Position numbers and translations under genes: made by a program. Shown piece by piece: positions 34,586 to 47,200 of a stretch of 64,000 nucleotides of DNA (within the stretch, counting starts at the first letter, position 1; every line of letters starts with the position of its first letter). Where the stretch lies: positions 11,484,001 to 11,548,000 of the forward strand of contig NC_063152.1 of NCBI RefSeq assembly GCF_020921035.1, in the 5' to 3' direction. The notes under the pieces were generated by a model, which saw only the letters and a list, made by a program, of their open reading frames with translations, had not been told where the DNA came from and did no database searches. The stretch is from Rhodamnia argentea (lineage: Eukaryota; Streptophyta; Magnoliopsida; Myrtales; Myrtaceae).

Positions 34586-36184
34586 CAACTTAGTTTAGGC
34601 TGTTAGATTAAGGATGTCTTTGGTGCCCCAAGTACGTCAACCCAGTAGCTTATAAACAATTTCGTGTTATTGTAAACTAACATTCAATATCGGATAGATT
34701 CCACTCTTCGTCCGAAGAAACAATCGATACAACTTTTCAATTGGCGAACAAAATTGGGTTCGAGTCATTGAGCAACTTAAGCTTTGATGGTTTTCGTCCG
34801 GTAATTGCCGCACTCTATTCATGTTTTTTTTTTGCCAATCGAATATGACACGAATCATTAAACTTACGAGAAATTTAGAAATTGAGCAAGGAAAATGCAA
34901 AGGGTTGTATGACCTTATCATCATATGCACTCACAGCCATATTAGCATTCATAAAATGCTAACATTCATTTTATACGTACAAAGATGCCATTAAACGACG
35001 TATAAATCCAGATAAGCTCATATGTACACATACGACTGTACAAGTAGGATTCTAGAGGGGGCCCCAATAGGTTCATGAGGCGGCCCTCGAGATCCGACCA
35101 CGTAAGCACTTTGCCTTGTGCTCAACTTTCAAGAGGTGAGTGCCATGGCTCGCCACCTTCTTGAACCTACTTAGTTCCCATGATGCACTGATAACCCATC
35201 CATGTGCAATGCACGCGATGCCAGCTTAAGATTAAACAAAAGCACAATGCGCCTATTGCCTATCATGACATACTAAACTATCTAAGGTCTGAAAATAGAA
35301 AAAAAAAAAATCATGTATGTGAACTTACGAGTCAACATTTCCATGTCGAAAAAGGTTCGGGTATCTCAAATAGCCAAAAAAAAAAGGGTAAAACTGCGTG
35401 AGCTGTAAAATTTAAATTGACAAAGACCAAGTGTTATTCGAGACAAACCCTACTTTTGATCATTAGCTAACAAAAATACAAACGGATGTCTTATTATACC
35501 CATGGGTGTTGCTATTAATGACGATGTCGGTTATTAGCACTCTCTCTCATTCAGCAAATACGTACTCGACGATGACAAGAATAAGACGCAAACAATTCGA
35601 AAGATCACTTAAATTCTCAGGTTATCAAAAGGTTTTCGTGAACTTTTATGTCGAAATAGTCGGATATCGAAAAATTCGTGTATTTTGTGCCTAAAAAATA
35701 AAAAATAAAAAGTCAAAATCCGTGTTCCGAGACTTGAAAGAAAGATTAGGAAAGTGATAATTGTATCATTTTAAGTGTCCACGAAAAAAAAAACACAACT
35801 TTTATATTAATGATTCTCGTTGCAATTTTGTCGACCCTCGCATGATCCTTGGGACAAGACGAGAGAGAGAGAGAGAGGGAGAGAGACGCCCGTTTAAAAC
35901 TGTGAACTGAGTCGACCGTTAGAAGCACACGAACTCAAAACGTTCTAAGCAATGCCCACGCGCCCGCAACTGCACGCGCTTCTTCCTGCCAAACTGTCTT
36001 GCTCCTCCCCCAGCAAAGACAACTACACGGTCGAGAGCCAACCGAAGGAAGGATTTGACAGTTGCACAAACAGCAAGTATTTGAGTTAACCGTCTCATTT
36101 GACCACAATTAGTAGGTAGGTCAATCCGGCCAATGCGTTAAATCTATTCAGGCCGTTAAGTTTCAGTAGAGGAGACTTCCCCGG
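34586..36184. other. Gene-poor intergenic DNA
   Basis: AT-rich with A-runs (35302-35310, 35377-35385) and a GA run at 35862-35880. No gene was recognised. Confidence 0.4.
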
Positions 36185-36640
36185 CTTAATTGCGGGGGTA
36201 GATTCATAGTGCACGCGCCTGGACCAGTCATACGGGTGGGATCGAAAATCGTTAGATCCAAATAAACACATTTATGTCGTTTCAACTCATTTTTTTTTAT
36301 ACAATGCAAATCTAATGACTCATAGCGATCCAACACACATCCGACCGACCCATATTCATTAACCACTTTCGTATCTAATAAAATCTAGAAAGATTCACAC
36401 CCAATCTAGGGTGAGAGTGAGGAGCGAGCGAGCGCGAGATCGAGTGAGGACAAGAGATTCATAGAGGTGGATTGAGCTTAAATAAGTTGTCAATCTACTT
36501 ACGACCCATTTAACATTCATATTATAGTTACACCAGTTTATTGAATATAACTAACCGGTATAACAACTTAATCCATCACATATATGTTAGTAAGTAGATT
36601 TATGACCCATTTTAACAGGTTTATACGCACCCGATCCACA
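36185..36640 (+). repeat. Dispersed repeat family A, copy 2
   Basis: Same order of phrases and orientation as 31708-32165 (GATCGAAAATCGTTAGATCC, GAGTGAGGACAAGAGATTC, TTTATTGAATATAACTAACC, CCATTTTAACAGGT). A 16-base AGCGAGCGAGCGCGAG stretch is special to this copy. Confidence 0.65.
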
Positions 36641-37665
36641 CGGTAATACCTCCTTGATCTAGATCGGCACGAACGTCAATTGTAAAACATCCCCGTGGGG
36701 ATGAATGAATACTCAATTGGCAAGTTGCTAAACCTCGCGTACTTGTTTTGCAATCCACTAAGCTTTGAAAATTAAACCCTTAGATAATTAGTAAGCTTAT
36801 TTTGCAAAGATGATGTGACTAATGTCCGGTAGTTATAACAAATGATTCATTCTCCTTGGCAAATGCCATGTCACCAAATCTAAACCAAAACACCATTCCC
36901 TTATTTCATAATAGATCGCCAGCCGTAGGCAAAGACATTATATTGTTTAGATTGGATCTATTGGCTTTCAATTGAATAACAAAAATAAAATCACGATCCA
37001 TTCTTTTCGTGAAAGAACAAGTGATTTGAAAAATATTTTTTTATCATTGATATTTGCTGATAATAATCAATAAACGAAAAAAAAAATAAATTCATCATTT
37101 GCGTAACAATTTATAAGCAAATTATTATCAACATGTCTATTGACTAATTATTTCAAGAGATGCTATATTTAAAAAATATTTCTTTAAATGACCCATTTTT
37201 TGTTGCGAAATAATTGGCGCTTTAGATCGCATCGAAGGATGCAAAAAATAATATCTGCAGGAATTTGTGAAAGAATCCATTGAGTATATTACCTATCCAA
37301 GTAAACATATTATGTCGAAGAGTTGTTTAGGACGTGCATGGCAATGTTTCTGCTCTATAAATCAACTTTTGGTTATAAGTTACTTTTTTTACTTATGGAG
37401 AGAAATAATTTTTTTCTACTTCTTAACGTAGCTTCAAAATTACTTTTTAGAGAAAAAATATTTTAAAAATGTAAAAAAAAATAAAATTACGTAAATAAAC
37501 GGATTTTTAATTTAACACAAGTTTTTATTTGAAAAACACTTTTAATTTCTACTCGGAAGTGTTGTCGTGCTCAACAAACGATCTTCCGTATCCAATTTCA
37601 AATCTGGGATCCAAGGGAAAAAGAAAAGGAAAAGAAAAGACCGTTCCTCGTTTTCTGTGCACACT
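36641..37665. other. Upstream intergenic DNA of the IPGA1-like gene
   Basis: AT-rich. A segment at about 37320-37560 (GTGCATGGCAATGTTTCTGC, many TTACTTTTT and AGAAAAAATA phrases) resembles the repeat starting near 50060 and is probably another non-autonomous transposon relic. No TATA box stands out before 37855. Confidence 0.4.
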
Positions 37666-37811
37666 CTCTCTCTCTCTCTCTCTCTCTCTGAGCAAGAAGC
37701 CACGTAGACACCAACATCAAAGGACATCTCGGCCTCGTAGGCTCGTAGCCTTTCCTGTCTTTCCTCTCTTAACATGTAACAAGAACGAGAGAGAGAGAGA
37801 GAGAGAGAGAA
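37666..37811 (+). promoter_or_regulatory. 5' leader region with CT and GA microsatellites
   Basis: A CT run (37666-37690) and a GA run (37789-37811) lie within 190 bases upstream of the ATG at 37855. Pyrimidine patches just downstream of the start site are common in TATA-less plant promoters, so this probably marks the transcription start region. Confidence 0.4.
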
Positions 37812-37854
37812 CGAACCAGAAGAAGAAGCTCGTCGAAGAGTTGGGTCAGCAGCA

Positions 37855-40800
37855 ATGGTAGCCGGCAAAGTGAAGATGGCGATGGGCCTCCAGAAGTCGC
37901 CGAAGCCCGACACCCCCCCTCCGCCGAAGCCGCCCTCGCCGTCTCCCAGCTCTGCCAAGAGCTCCTCCCAGAAGGCCGCGGCAGCGTTCGGCCGCTCCTT
38001 CGGTGCCTACTTCCCTCGCTCCTCCGCCCAGGTCCAGCCCCGCCCGCCCGACATCTCCGAGCTCATCCGCCTCGTCGAGGACCTCCGCGAGCGCGAGTCC
38101 CGGCTCAAGACCGAGCTCCTCGAGCACAAGCTCGTCCGGGAGACGGCCTCCCTCGTCCCGGTGCTTGAGGGCGTGATCTGCTCCAAGAACGCAGATATTG
38201 CCAAGTCGGTGAGGAGGATCGACGAGCTCGAAGCGGCGAACGAGAGGCTGAGGCGGGAGCTGGAGGCGTCCAGGGGTAGGTTCGAGGAAGAGAAGAAGGC
38301 GAGCGAAGAGAGAGCCAAGGAGATGGAGGCGGAGATTTCCGAGTTGAAGAAGGCGGCGGCGGCGGCGGCGGCGGCTGCTGCGACGCCGGCATCGTCTTCG
38401 GCGTCGTCGGATCGCATGGCCGCTGATGAGGTCTGTTCGTCGCAGAGATTTCAGGCGGCCGACGCCACCTCGAGGTCCGCCAGCATGGCCAAGATATTGA
38501 AGAAAGGGGCAAAGCCGAGCGACGTCGCTACGAGTCAAGAGAGTCATCGGCTCGAACGGTCGGATTCGAAGAGAGAGGAAGTAGTAGCCGCGGCGGAGAT
38601 CGAGCGGCCGAGGCACTCGCGTTGCAACTCGGAGGAGCTCGCGGAGTCGGCTCTGTCCTCCGTCGCCGCGAGATCCCGCGCCCCTAGGGTTCCGAAACCG
38701 CCCCCGAAGCGCTCCGCCTCGCTGCCGCCGTCCCTACACGGCTCGTGTCCACCGGCGCCGCCTCCGCCTCCTCCTCCGCCCGCGAGGAGCGCTCCCGCTC
38801 CGCCTCCGCCGCCCCCTCCGCCGAGGGGCGCGAGGCCGGTGCCGGAGAAGGTGAGGAGAGTGCCGGAGGTGGTGGAGTTCTACCACTCACTGATGAGGAG
38901 GGACTCGAGGAGGGACTCCGGCGGCGGAGCCGCGGCGGACGCCCCACCGTCGACTGCGAACGCCCGGGACATGATCGGCGAGATCGAGAACCGGTCGACT
39001 CACTTGCTCGCGGTAGGTGTTTGCCGAAATTTCCCGGTCCCACTCGGGGCTGGCGTTCTCGCTCGAATTTACGATTTCTGCCACTGAGAGTCGTCAGTGA
39101 CTCAGAGCGACGGTCGTGCAAAAGCAGCAAAACTCCGGTCTGGTCCCCTTTGCTTTTGAGAGTCCCACTTTTTGGACTCTTCTGCTGTCTTGCTTGCAAC
39201 ACGAGACAGGGATCAGATTCGACGGAAAGTAAAAAAAGATACCGAAAGTGAAAGTTCTCTCCCGAAAATCAAAGGGCAATTTCAAAAATTTCAATTAGCA
39301 TTGTTAATCCCTTCCGCTTCCGCCATTTTTGACGAGCTTCATCTCCCGGCGTTTCGATCTTGTTGCAGATAAAGACGGACGTGGAGACGCAGGGGGACTT
39401 CATCAGGTCCTTGATCAAGGAGGTCGAGGAAGCCGCGTTCACGGGCATTGAGGATGTCGTGCCTTTCGTCAAGTGGCTCGACGACGAGCTCTCTTATCTG
39501 GTAATCATCATTGTCATGCATGATAGTACCGATGCTCTGCTTTTTCTTTAGCTTCAGCAAAGAGGAGGCAAAAAAAAAACAAAACCACTGAAGCTCTGTC
39601 TCGATTTGATTAGGTGGACGAAAGGGCGGTGTTGAAGCACTTTGACTGGCCGGAGCAGAAGGCCGACGCCCTCCGCGAGGCCGCTTTCGGGTACTGCGAC
39701 CTCAAGAAGCTCGAGTCGGAGGCCTCGTCGTTCCGGGACGATCCCCGCCAGACGTGCGGCCCTGCCCTCAAGAAAATGCAGGGCCTACTCGAAAAGTAAG
39801 GGAACTCTCGGGACTTTACCACCTCGAAAGTTCAGACCTTGGACCTGATAATATGTAGTTTTTTTAGCTTATGATGGTGATGGTGTCTCTTGCTTGTGAC
39901 AGATTGGAGCATGGCGTTTACAATCTCTCTCGGATGAGAGAATCTGCAGGCAAGAGGTACAAAGGGTTCCAGATCCCCATGGATTGGATGCTCGAAAATG
40001 GGATTGTAAGCCAGGTAATGATTCATAATAAAATGGAAATAATCATTTCATCCTTGCTAGCTAGCATTCGAAATTGCAACAGTCGTATGATCTCTGTTCA
40101 CTCATTTCTTATCGGGCATGCATGATGCTGTCCGCATAGCCCCGAGTAAAACTTTCGTAGCTGCAGAGACTAGAGTTTCAGGTGGTCCCCGTCTCTGATT
40201 CACAATCAAAACAAATCGAGATGGAAACCAATTTTTTATTGTGTCCTCAGAAGATGACAAACGTAGGGTTTGATCTTTTCCTTGGTCTGCTCTGCGCGTG
40301 CCTCTCTGCATTGGCACATGTGAGAGAGAGCTCACTCCTATGAAGGAGAGACCCAGATTTGAAATGCAGCTTCTTGTCGCCTTCCTCCTTGGTTTCTCCT
40401 GCGAATCCATGGGAGAAAACAGAGGAGCAGATTCAGGGTCTGACCCTCTTTGCATTGGCCACTTTCGTTATCAAAAAGCTTAAAACCTAGATTCCACTCC
40501 ATATACTCGATTAATCTAGGGTGGGTTTGTCCGCATTCTGCGGTCTTTGGAAAGGTCCAAATCTTTTGGGAATTCTCATTGATTAATCTGTATGAACCTC
40601 TAGCTAGGGCTGGTTAAAGAAAGCAATTAAAATCATGTGGGCACTTGTATGCAGTGGAGTTGATTGCGCATACCCATTGACTCCAGCTCCATCAATCAAA
40701 GTCATAATTTGTCATTTGGGACTTGAATATTTTGCGTTCCGGCTCGAACTGCGGCGCGATCCGGTAAATTTTGTATCGAACGCGATTCAGAATTTCTTCC

Positions 40801-41329
40801 ATGAGGTCTATGGAGGAAGTCGAGAAATGGGTATGCTAGCAAATCATCAAGAAGGTGAAATCATTTAGAAATTGGCATGGTAGACTTGACTTGCTTGTGG
40901 AGGAGAACAGGCATAGATATTAGACAAGTTGATGAAAGTGTGTATTACCCTTGATTGCAGATTAAACTTGCCTCGGTGAAACTAGCGATGAAGTACATGA
41001 AGAGAGTGTCTGCAGAACTCGAGATCGGCGGCGGCGGCGGCCCGGAAGAGGAAGAGCTTATAGTTCAAGGCGTTCGGTTTGCATTCCGAGTACATCAGGT
41101 AAATAGTTCTCTCCCTCCATCTTTCTTGCCCCCAGATCTCAAGCAAGGTTGAGCTTCATTCTGCGACGCACTAGCTGACAATGGAGTCTGTGTGATTCGG
41201 CAGTTTGCAGGAGGATTCGACGTCGAGACCATGAAAGCGTTTCAAGAGTTGAGAGATAAGGCGAACTCTTGCCATGTACAATGCCAAAACCAGCATCAAA
41301 AACTTGTATGCAAGTCCGCTCCTTGTTAA
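37855..41329 (+). CDS. CHUP1/IPGA1-like coiled-coil, proline-rich cytoskeletal protein
   Basis: Six exons: 37855-39012, 39369-39500, 39614-39795, 39903-40014, 40961-41098 and 41204-41329, all GT-AG with matching phases, giving 615 residues. The basic N terminus MVAGKVKMAMGLQKSP is like that of the Arabidopsis IPGA1-like 1 protein. A coiled coil (about 66-166) ends in a 12-alanine run, and two proline runs (302-309, 316-323) precede the conserved C-terminal half (330-615; VVEFYHSLMRRD, DVVPFVKWLDDELSYLVDERAVLKHF in separate exons, RYKGFQIPMDWML). CHUP1 relatives bind actin on the plastid envelope, and IPGA1 relatives bind microtubules and affect cell expansion. The short N terminus without the CHUP1 envelope anchor argues for the IPGA1 side. 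The fifth intron donor and all others fit the consensus. The C terminus is cysteine-rich (five Cys in the last 25 residues). Confidence 0.9.
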
Positions 41330-42091
41330 AGATCTGTAGCGAACTCAGCTTCAGAAATTCCCGAATTTCGGTCTCTCTTGTTCTGTTGTAAAAATAGAAT
41401 ACGATTTGTCGGTCACCAATACTGGTGGCGGAAAGCCACCGCCGCCTTAGAGCTCGGTTGTCATTTTACACGGTACACCGTGAGATTCGTGTATTCATTG
41501 ATCGCTGCATATTCTGAGACCTTCGAATTCTCCGATCTGGCGCAAGATACTAGTCTTGTTCCCCGATCATTTAGGCCATTGTCCTCTTTGAGATTTGGCC
41601 CCTGAAGCGGCTTCCGAACCCGAATGTTTGTCACCATAATGCATCCATCATCGATCGAAGATTCGGAAATGTCCGATCGACCATCCTCGTCTGTAAAATG
41701 TTCGTAAGGATGAATGATTATGGAACGAGGGATTGGATATTGAACTAACGGGCTTTGGGTTGGGGTGCTCCCACTGCATCCGAGCCAAATTAGATCATTA
41801 AATCGGGTGATTCTCACTTGAGACCCATCTCATTCAACGGAGAGGGTCGAAATATCGCTCTAATGTTAGTATGTTACCGTTGAACCTATGTCCTAAGCCC
41901 CGTAATCCGATTCCGCGCCTAATCAGGGCGCCCATTTATCACGTACAACCCGACGGATCAACCCGAATACAGTTTGCGACCCGCCCGTTCCCCCAAACAA
42001 CCGACCCGGGAGTCCGAGATTCAGACAGGGAAAGCAAGGAGACTCGGAAGCGGAGCGGATTCGGAGTGACGCACGCCAAACGTTCGACGAA
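41330..42091 (+). other. Spacer between IPGA1-like and Lin0512 genes
   Basis: Holds the 3' UTR of the upstream gene and the promoter of the downstream gene. No clear AATAAA or TATA box was seen. Open frames here are not convincing. Confidence 0.4.
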
Positions 42092-43507
42092 ATGTCACTT
42101 CCGCTTCTACACACTTCGTTTTCCTGTCTCAGCTTCAATCCCTCCCACTCGTGCATCATCCAAAGCCACGCCCAATACTCCTCTCGCTCATCGCTTCCCC
42201 ATTTCACACTCCAATCTCCTCCTCCTCCTCCTTCTTCTCCTCTCGCGCGTCTTCGATTTCATCGCCCAGCCATTAGAGCCAAATCGGCCGTGCAGTCCGA
42301 GCTAATGGCCGACGGCGCCAGCACCGGCAGCTCCTCAAGCCCGACCATGAAGCTCTTGTTCGTGGAGATGGGCGTCGGCTACGATCAGCACGGGTCAGTA
42401 CTTTAAACTTTGTTATCCTAGCTTGTCTCTGTGTCGTTGGATTGACCCATTTGATCCATTGAAAGTATCGAATTCCTCGAGCCTGGTGATTGACTGCTAG
42501 CGTGATCGAGCAGGCAAGATGTTACGGCGGCAGCAATGAGGGCGTGCAGGGACGCGATTTCGTCGAATTCGATCCCTGCTTTCCGCAGAGGTAATGTCAA
42601 TTCACCGTGAAACCAGATTTGGCTCGTGTTTTACCTGCTTTCTCGTGATTGAGAAAAAGATTAGATTTTATTGAGAATTTCGATATCGCAGAAACCTGTT
42701 ACTTCTTAGGCTCTGAGAATGTGAGAGTGGCATGCAATAGGCAGAGGAGGAAGATCATGTTCTGTTAATTGTGATGAGGAGTATCGGTTTTGGCGAAATC
42801 AGCGTCAGCACATTGTATTCTGATGAAATAAGATTTCTTCAGGGTCAATACCTGGAGTCTCATTTGAGCAGATGAAGCTACTGATCAAGCTCGGAGTGCC
42901 TCATTCCCTTCAGCAATCCCTTGACATCGAAAGAGTCAAGTCTGTCTTTCCTTAGTGAGTATCTAAAAATTGTTCTATTTCTCTCTTTAAAGATCATTTG
43001 GGAACCCGTGAGAAATCATTCTCTAGGTTACTCCTTAGAATTAGGAGAAAGATGGCATGGTGTTTTACTTGGTTCTAGTATGCTTGCATTTGGAATGAGA
43101 ACTTTTCAGATTTGTAAACATATAGTTGTATTGAATCTGAAAATTGAGCATATGAATGTCATTACTTTGAATGTTGGACATTCTGATTTGAACAAGAGTC
43201 ACAACAAAGAGGTAACCATGACTGTATTAAAGTTCAAGTTTAATGATTTTTTTTTTGTCTGTTTTCATCACAAGTATTGAAGCATATTGCTTTTGTATTT
43301 AAATTATAATTGCCCCTAGATTTTTAGGTCACCAGGGATAGTTTGTGACTGTCATTTGCGATACTGATTGATTGCAGTGGGAAAATTCTCGATGTTGAAG
43401 TTGTGGATGGTGGACTGATATGCTCAAGTGGTGTATTAGTGGAAGAAATGGGAGACAAGACGGATGAGTGTTATATAGTGAATGCGGCAGTTTACGTTGG
43501 GTACTAG
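42092..43507 (+). CDS. Lin0512-family conserved protein, plastid-targeted, function unknown
   Basis: Four exons: 42092-42393, 42514-42590, 42843-42954 and 43378-43507, with phases 2, 1 and 2, giving 206 residues. Residues 86-206 form the whole Lin0512-type domain (TIGR02058), small conserved proteins found in bacteria and plants. Visible motifs are MKLLFVEMGVGYDQHGQD, SSNSIPAFRRGSIPGVSFE, VPHSLQQSLDIERVKSVFP and NAAVYVGY at the C terminus. Residues 1-70 are rich in Ser, Pro and Arg and poor in acidic residues, like a chloroplast transit peptide. An internal ATG at 42305 could give a form without it. The reaction is not known to me. The Asp/Gln/His-Gly cluster at the start of the domain may be functional (inference). 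Confidence 0.9.
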
Positions 43508-44209
43508 TATCTCATTCCCTCAGTTGCTTGGCGGGGTTTGCACCAAATCTCTGTTCTAAAACCGTAGCAGACTGCTCTAAGGATGCTCCATAGCTGATCT
43601 TTTTCTTGTTTTGCATAGCATGAGATACCATTGTACTGCTCGGCCATCTGTTTGCTATGATAGGCACTTCATATGGTGGTGTGGTGACTCTTGAATGTGT
43701 ATTTCACATTGTTGTTTTCTGTATTTTCAAATAAAAGTTCTGATATTCCTTTCTCATCTCTATTGGAGGCTTCCATAGTCATTTAATTTTAGGGCTGTTT
43801 TTTCTTTGTGTGACTTACATAATTAGTTGTCTGAATCACTAAGCTGCTTTTTAAGAATCAACCATACTCTATGGTCTACACTTGATGGGAAGAAACATAG
43901 ACATTAGGCAAGATAGAATCAACAAGAATCATAAACAACTTACAAAGCAATAGGGTATTATTATGTTTTATTGCTTCCCCTCCCGTGTACAACTAATTTT
44001 GAAATAAATCTGCTAAAACATCACCTTTCCTCAAGTACTATCTGTTTTCACTTTTGAAATATTGCTCCAGATTAGGTAGAGCAAGTATAAACCATGTGTC
44101 GCATTCTTTGCAGTTGATCTATTTTACCCTTGTTATCCACTAATGGAGGTCCAAGTTTTTTGGCCTTCAATCAATATCGAAAGTACAACTATGATGAATG
44201 CCGATATTT
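43508..44209. other. Convergent 3' flanks of Lin0512 and TBL genes
   Basis: About 700 bases between two convergent stop codons. A plus-strand AATAAA lies at 43730-43735, 223 bases after the Lin0512 stop, and is the likely polyadenylation signal. No other gene is visible. Confidence 0.5.
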
Positions 44210-47200
44210 TCACATCACTATAGCTGCATATAGGAGCTGATTCCAGGTATCGGGCAAACCGGGAAGGCACCAGTGGCTGCAATCGGTGCCGGAGTGGTCG
44301 CCGCTGTAGGCAGAGGGGTGCGCATCCTTCCTCAACTGCGACAGTGTAGTTATGTCCAACAAATACACCGGAGTCTTCATACTATTCAATACTTTGTTCA
44401 GCACAGAGGTGGCTGGAGGAGCACCAGTTGGATATGTTGAGCCAGATAGGGGCGCTTGTTCTCCCATACAGTTCTTCTTTGGTGAGTTCCAGTCCTTGCC
44501 CCTGTTTTTTTCATAGGCACGGTTATGTACTTTTTATTGATCTAGAACTATGACGGGATGCTCTTACTGGGGAGATATTGCCTAAACCTGCATCAACTCG
44601 GACTGGGTCAATGACAATTGCTGATCATGGGGGTTTCACACTGGCCCCAAAAAATCAAACGGTTGTGATTGCACCTGGATCTAAGCAAGAACTTCCCCTT
44701 TTATTGACTATAGTTCCAGTCTTGTAGATAACTCAAGTCATTCACAATGTAATGTGAGACATTGTTCAAGCAATCCCGATTGGCATGTGACAATGCTGGG
44801 CTTTCTTCAGATACAAGTTGTCCAAACGTACTGCATATCTCTTTCTATAGTCTCTGATCGGTGTGGTGGGTGCACGGTTAAGGATAGGGAAGGCAGAGCG
44901 AGAGACTCAAAACTGAGTCTACATCTCGTAAAGATTTGGCGCAGTCAACTGGGCCAAGTTCTGGTCGCGACCTTAGTTAAGGAGGTTTACATTCACATGG
45001 GAAAGTTCTTTTCATTTACTTAATACCTCGAACTCAGTGTGACAATAATATCTTACGAGATATTCCTGAAGGCATTCTATATGATTTGATGATCATGTTT
45101 TTAGGTGATAGAAACCTTTAGAGATTCAAGAACTAGGGCACTTACCGATAATGAGTAGGAGAGATCCCCTGGAAGAAGACTTTGGTCTGTGAAGAATCAA
45201 CATTGAGATCAACCCATTTGGCCCATGTGCTCAGCCCCTTGTAATATGCACTTAGACGGTCCATATCTTTAACCACTGCATCCCCATCTTGCATGTAGTC
45301 CCACCTGCATTAGAAATTATTGTCACCCAACTGTGGCCGAATGTCTATTATTGAGTTTAATGCAGAAACCCTGTCCTAGAACCAACGAGAAAATACAGGG
45401 ATCACATTCATAGATTGAGTCTATAGCATCGGCAGCAGAGTCGTAAGATGAAAGTTGGGAAATGAGGATGAGAATGCAGCCAAATATGATGGCAGTCGAG
45501 ATTATCATACGGCTGAGATTTTCCGGTGTGAGTCCACCAGTGCCACGAGTTAAAGATCAACACGTCCATCCCTTTCCACGATCTTCCTCCCTCGATGGAA
45601 TCGAGCTTGAGAACTCGCCCGACCTTCTCTCGCACTATGTCCACCAGGTAGGGCGTGCGATACAGAAAAATGCTCACTCCATAGTCCTGCAATCATCAGA
45701 ATTCCTGCCTTTTAGCACTTCCTCAAAGTTTTTTTTTGCCTATTTGCAGGTACAACTTCATCGATGAACTTCGATCAAGTTGCGCCTGTGATCAACCATG
45801 TCGTATTTAGAAATAGTGACTGTGAAACTATGTAAATTCCTGGCATGAGCTGTTTTATTCTCTTAACTGCGCGCCATAGTTAGCAGCCTCAAAGAAGCTT
45901 CCCATCACCTTAGAAGACCAGGTTTCATAATTGAAGAGATTGGATGCTGACTGCTGAGAGCACCGGCTTTATAATTATAATTAAATAGTGCAAACCCCAT
46001 TTTATTCCATTATTCACTTTTTAAATCTTTAATGCTGCTTCTGACCAAAAAAAAAAAAAAAAACCACGTCTTTAATGCTGTGCAGCTGCATTGTCTGGGA
46101 AGGGCTTCTTCATGGCCCACAAGAATCATCACATTGGGAAAAGATGGGGGACTACTCATAAAGCATTCAAAGGGCAGATAAAGACACTGGTTTTAGATAA
46201 AATTGAGCTCCGTATAATGCCATAGATTTTGTGGCTAGAACATTCAAACAACCCCATCTTGAGAATGCTTTGTGTTTACACAAAGCATCATCGAGGCCGC
46301 GAAAGGATGATTTATTACCGCTTTAAGGTCTCGATTGCATTAATGCGCCCGGATATGGAGCTTTAACTTGGCAAAATCCAAGCTTAAGGGTTTTGATGTT
46401 TACATTATATGTGAAATAATACAATACAATTTGATTGACAAAAATCAAACCATGTGTCATGAAGAGTAAGTACAACCTTAATGATGAGAGAAGAGTTGCT
46501 AGAAAGCTAGCAACTAGGGGAAAACAAAGAGGGCAAATAGACAGTGAGGGGAGTAGGTTGGGCTGGTGGGGGGGACTGTGATTCCAGCCTGTCACTGTGG
46601 TGGGGTCTGCCCTTCATCTTACCACCTAAAGCCAGCACAAGGCATCTTGTTGACAATAGCATGTTAAGAGATTGAAGCAATCATCACCATATCTAATCTA
46701 AAAATACATAATATGAGCTGGAGTTCAATTCACTAATTGCACTATAGTAGGTCTAGGTGCCCCCCCCTCCTTTTTTTGCAGCCTCTTTTTCATGATTTTC
46801 TGAAAAATAATAACGTGATATCGCGGATCGCATACCAGACCAAATACCATTTCCCCACTTTGATCAAAAGTAAGAAAAATTTGTGTCGATACTAGAAGAT
46901 TTGTGAAAATGATTTCCTCAAGGGATTGGTGAGCAAGTTGATTGCATAGTAACTAAAGGGTCGTTCGCCTTAGAAAAAGTCCCTTGCTGCTATTTAAATA
47001 TTATTTTTATAGTCTCAGCCTGTTACTGTGGTGGGGTCTGATCCTCATTTCTGTGATCGCCACGTGGCACGTCACTTTATTTATGTGGCCGCCACGTGGC
47101 AAGACACATGGTATGGTTTTTCCATGTGGCTTGCATTCTATCAATAAACATTAGTTTGTTTTATTTATTTATTTCCAAACTGTTATCTTTTCTAATGTTG

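Noticed and set aside
37846-38616. 256-codon frame antisense to the IPGA1-like first exon
   Set aside because: GC-rich coding DNA leaves the opposite strand open. The sense strand has clear domains and splice sites, while the antisense is Arg/Leu-rich with no family.
42305-43507. Starting the Lin0512 gene at the internal ATG
   Set aside because: The upstream ATG at 42092 keeps an open frame with a transit-peptide-like composition. The internal start is possible but is not the default choice.
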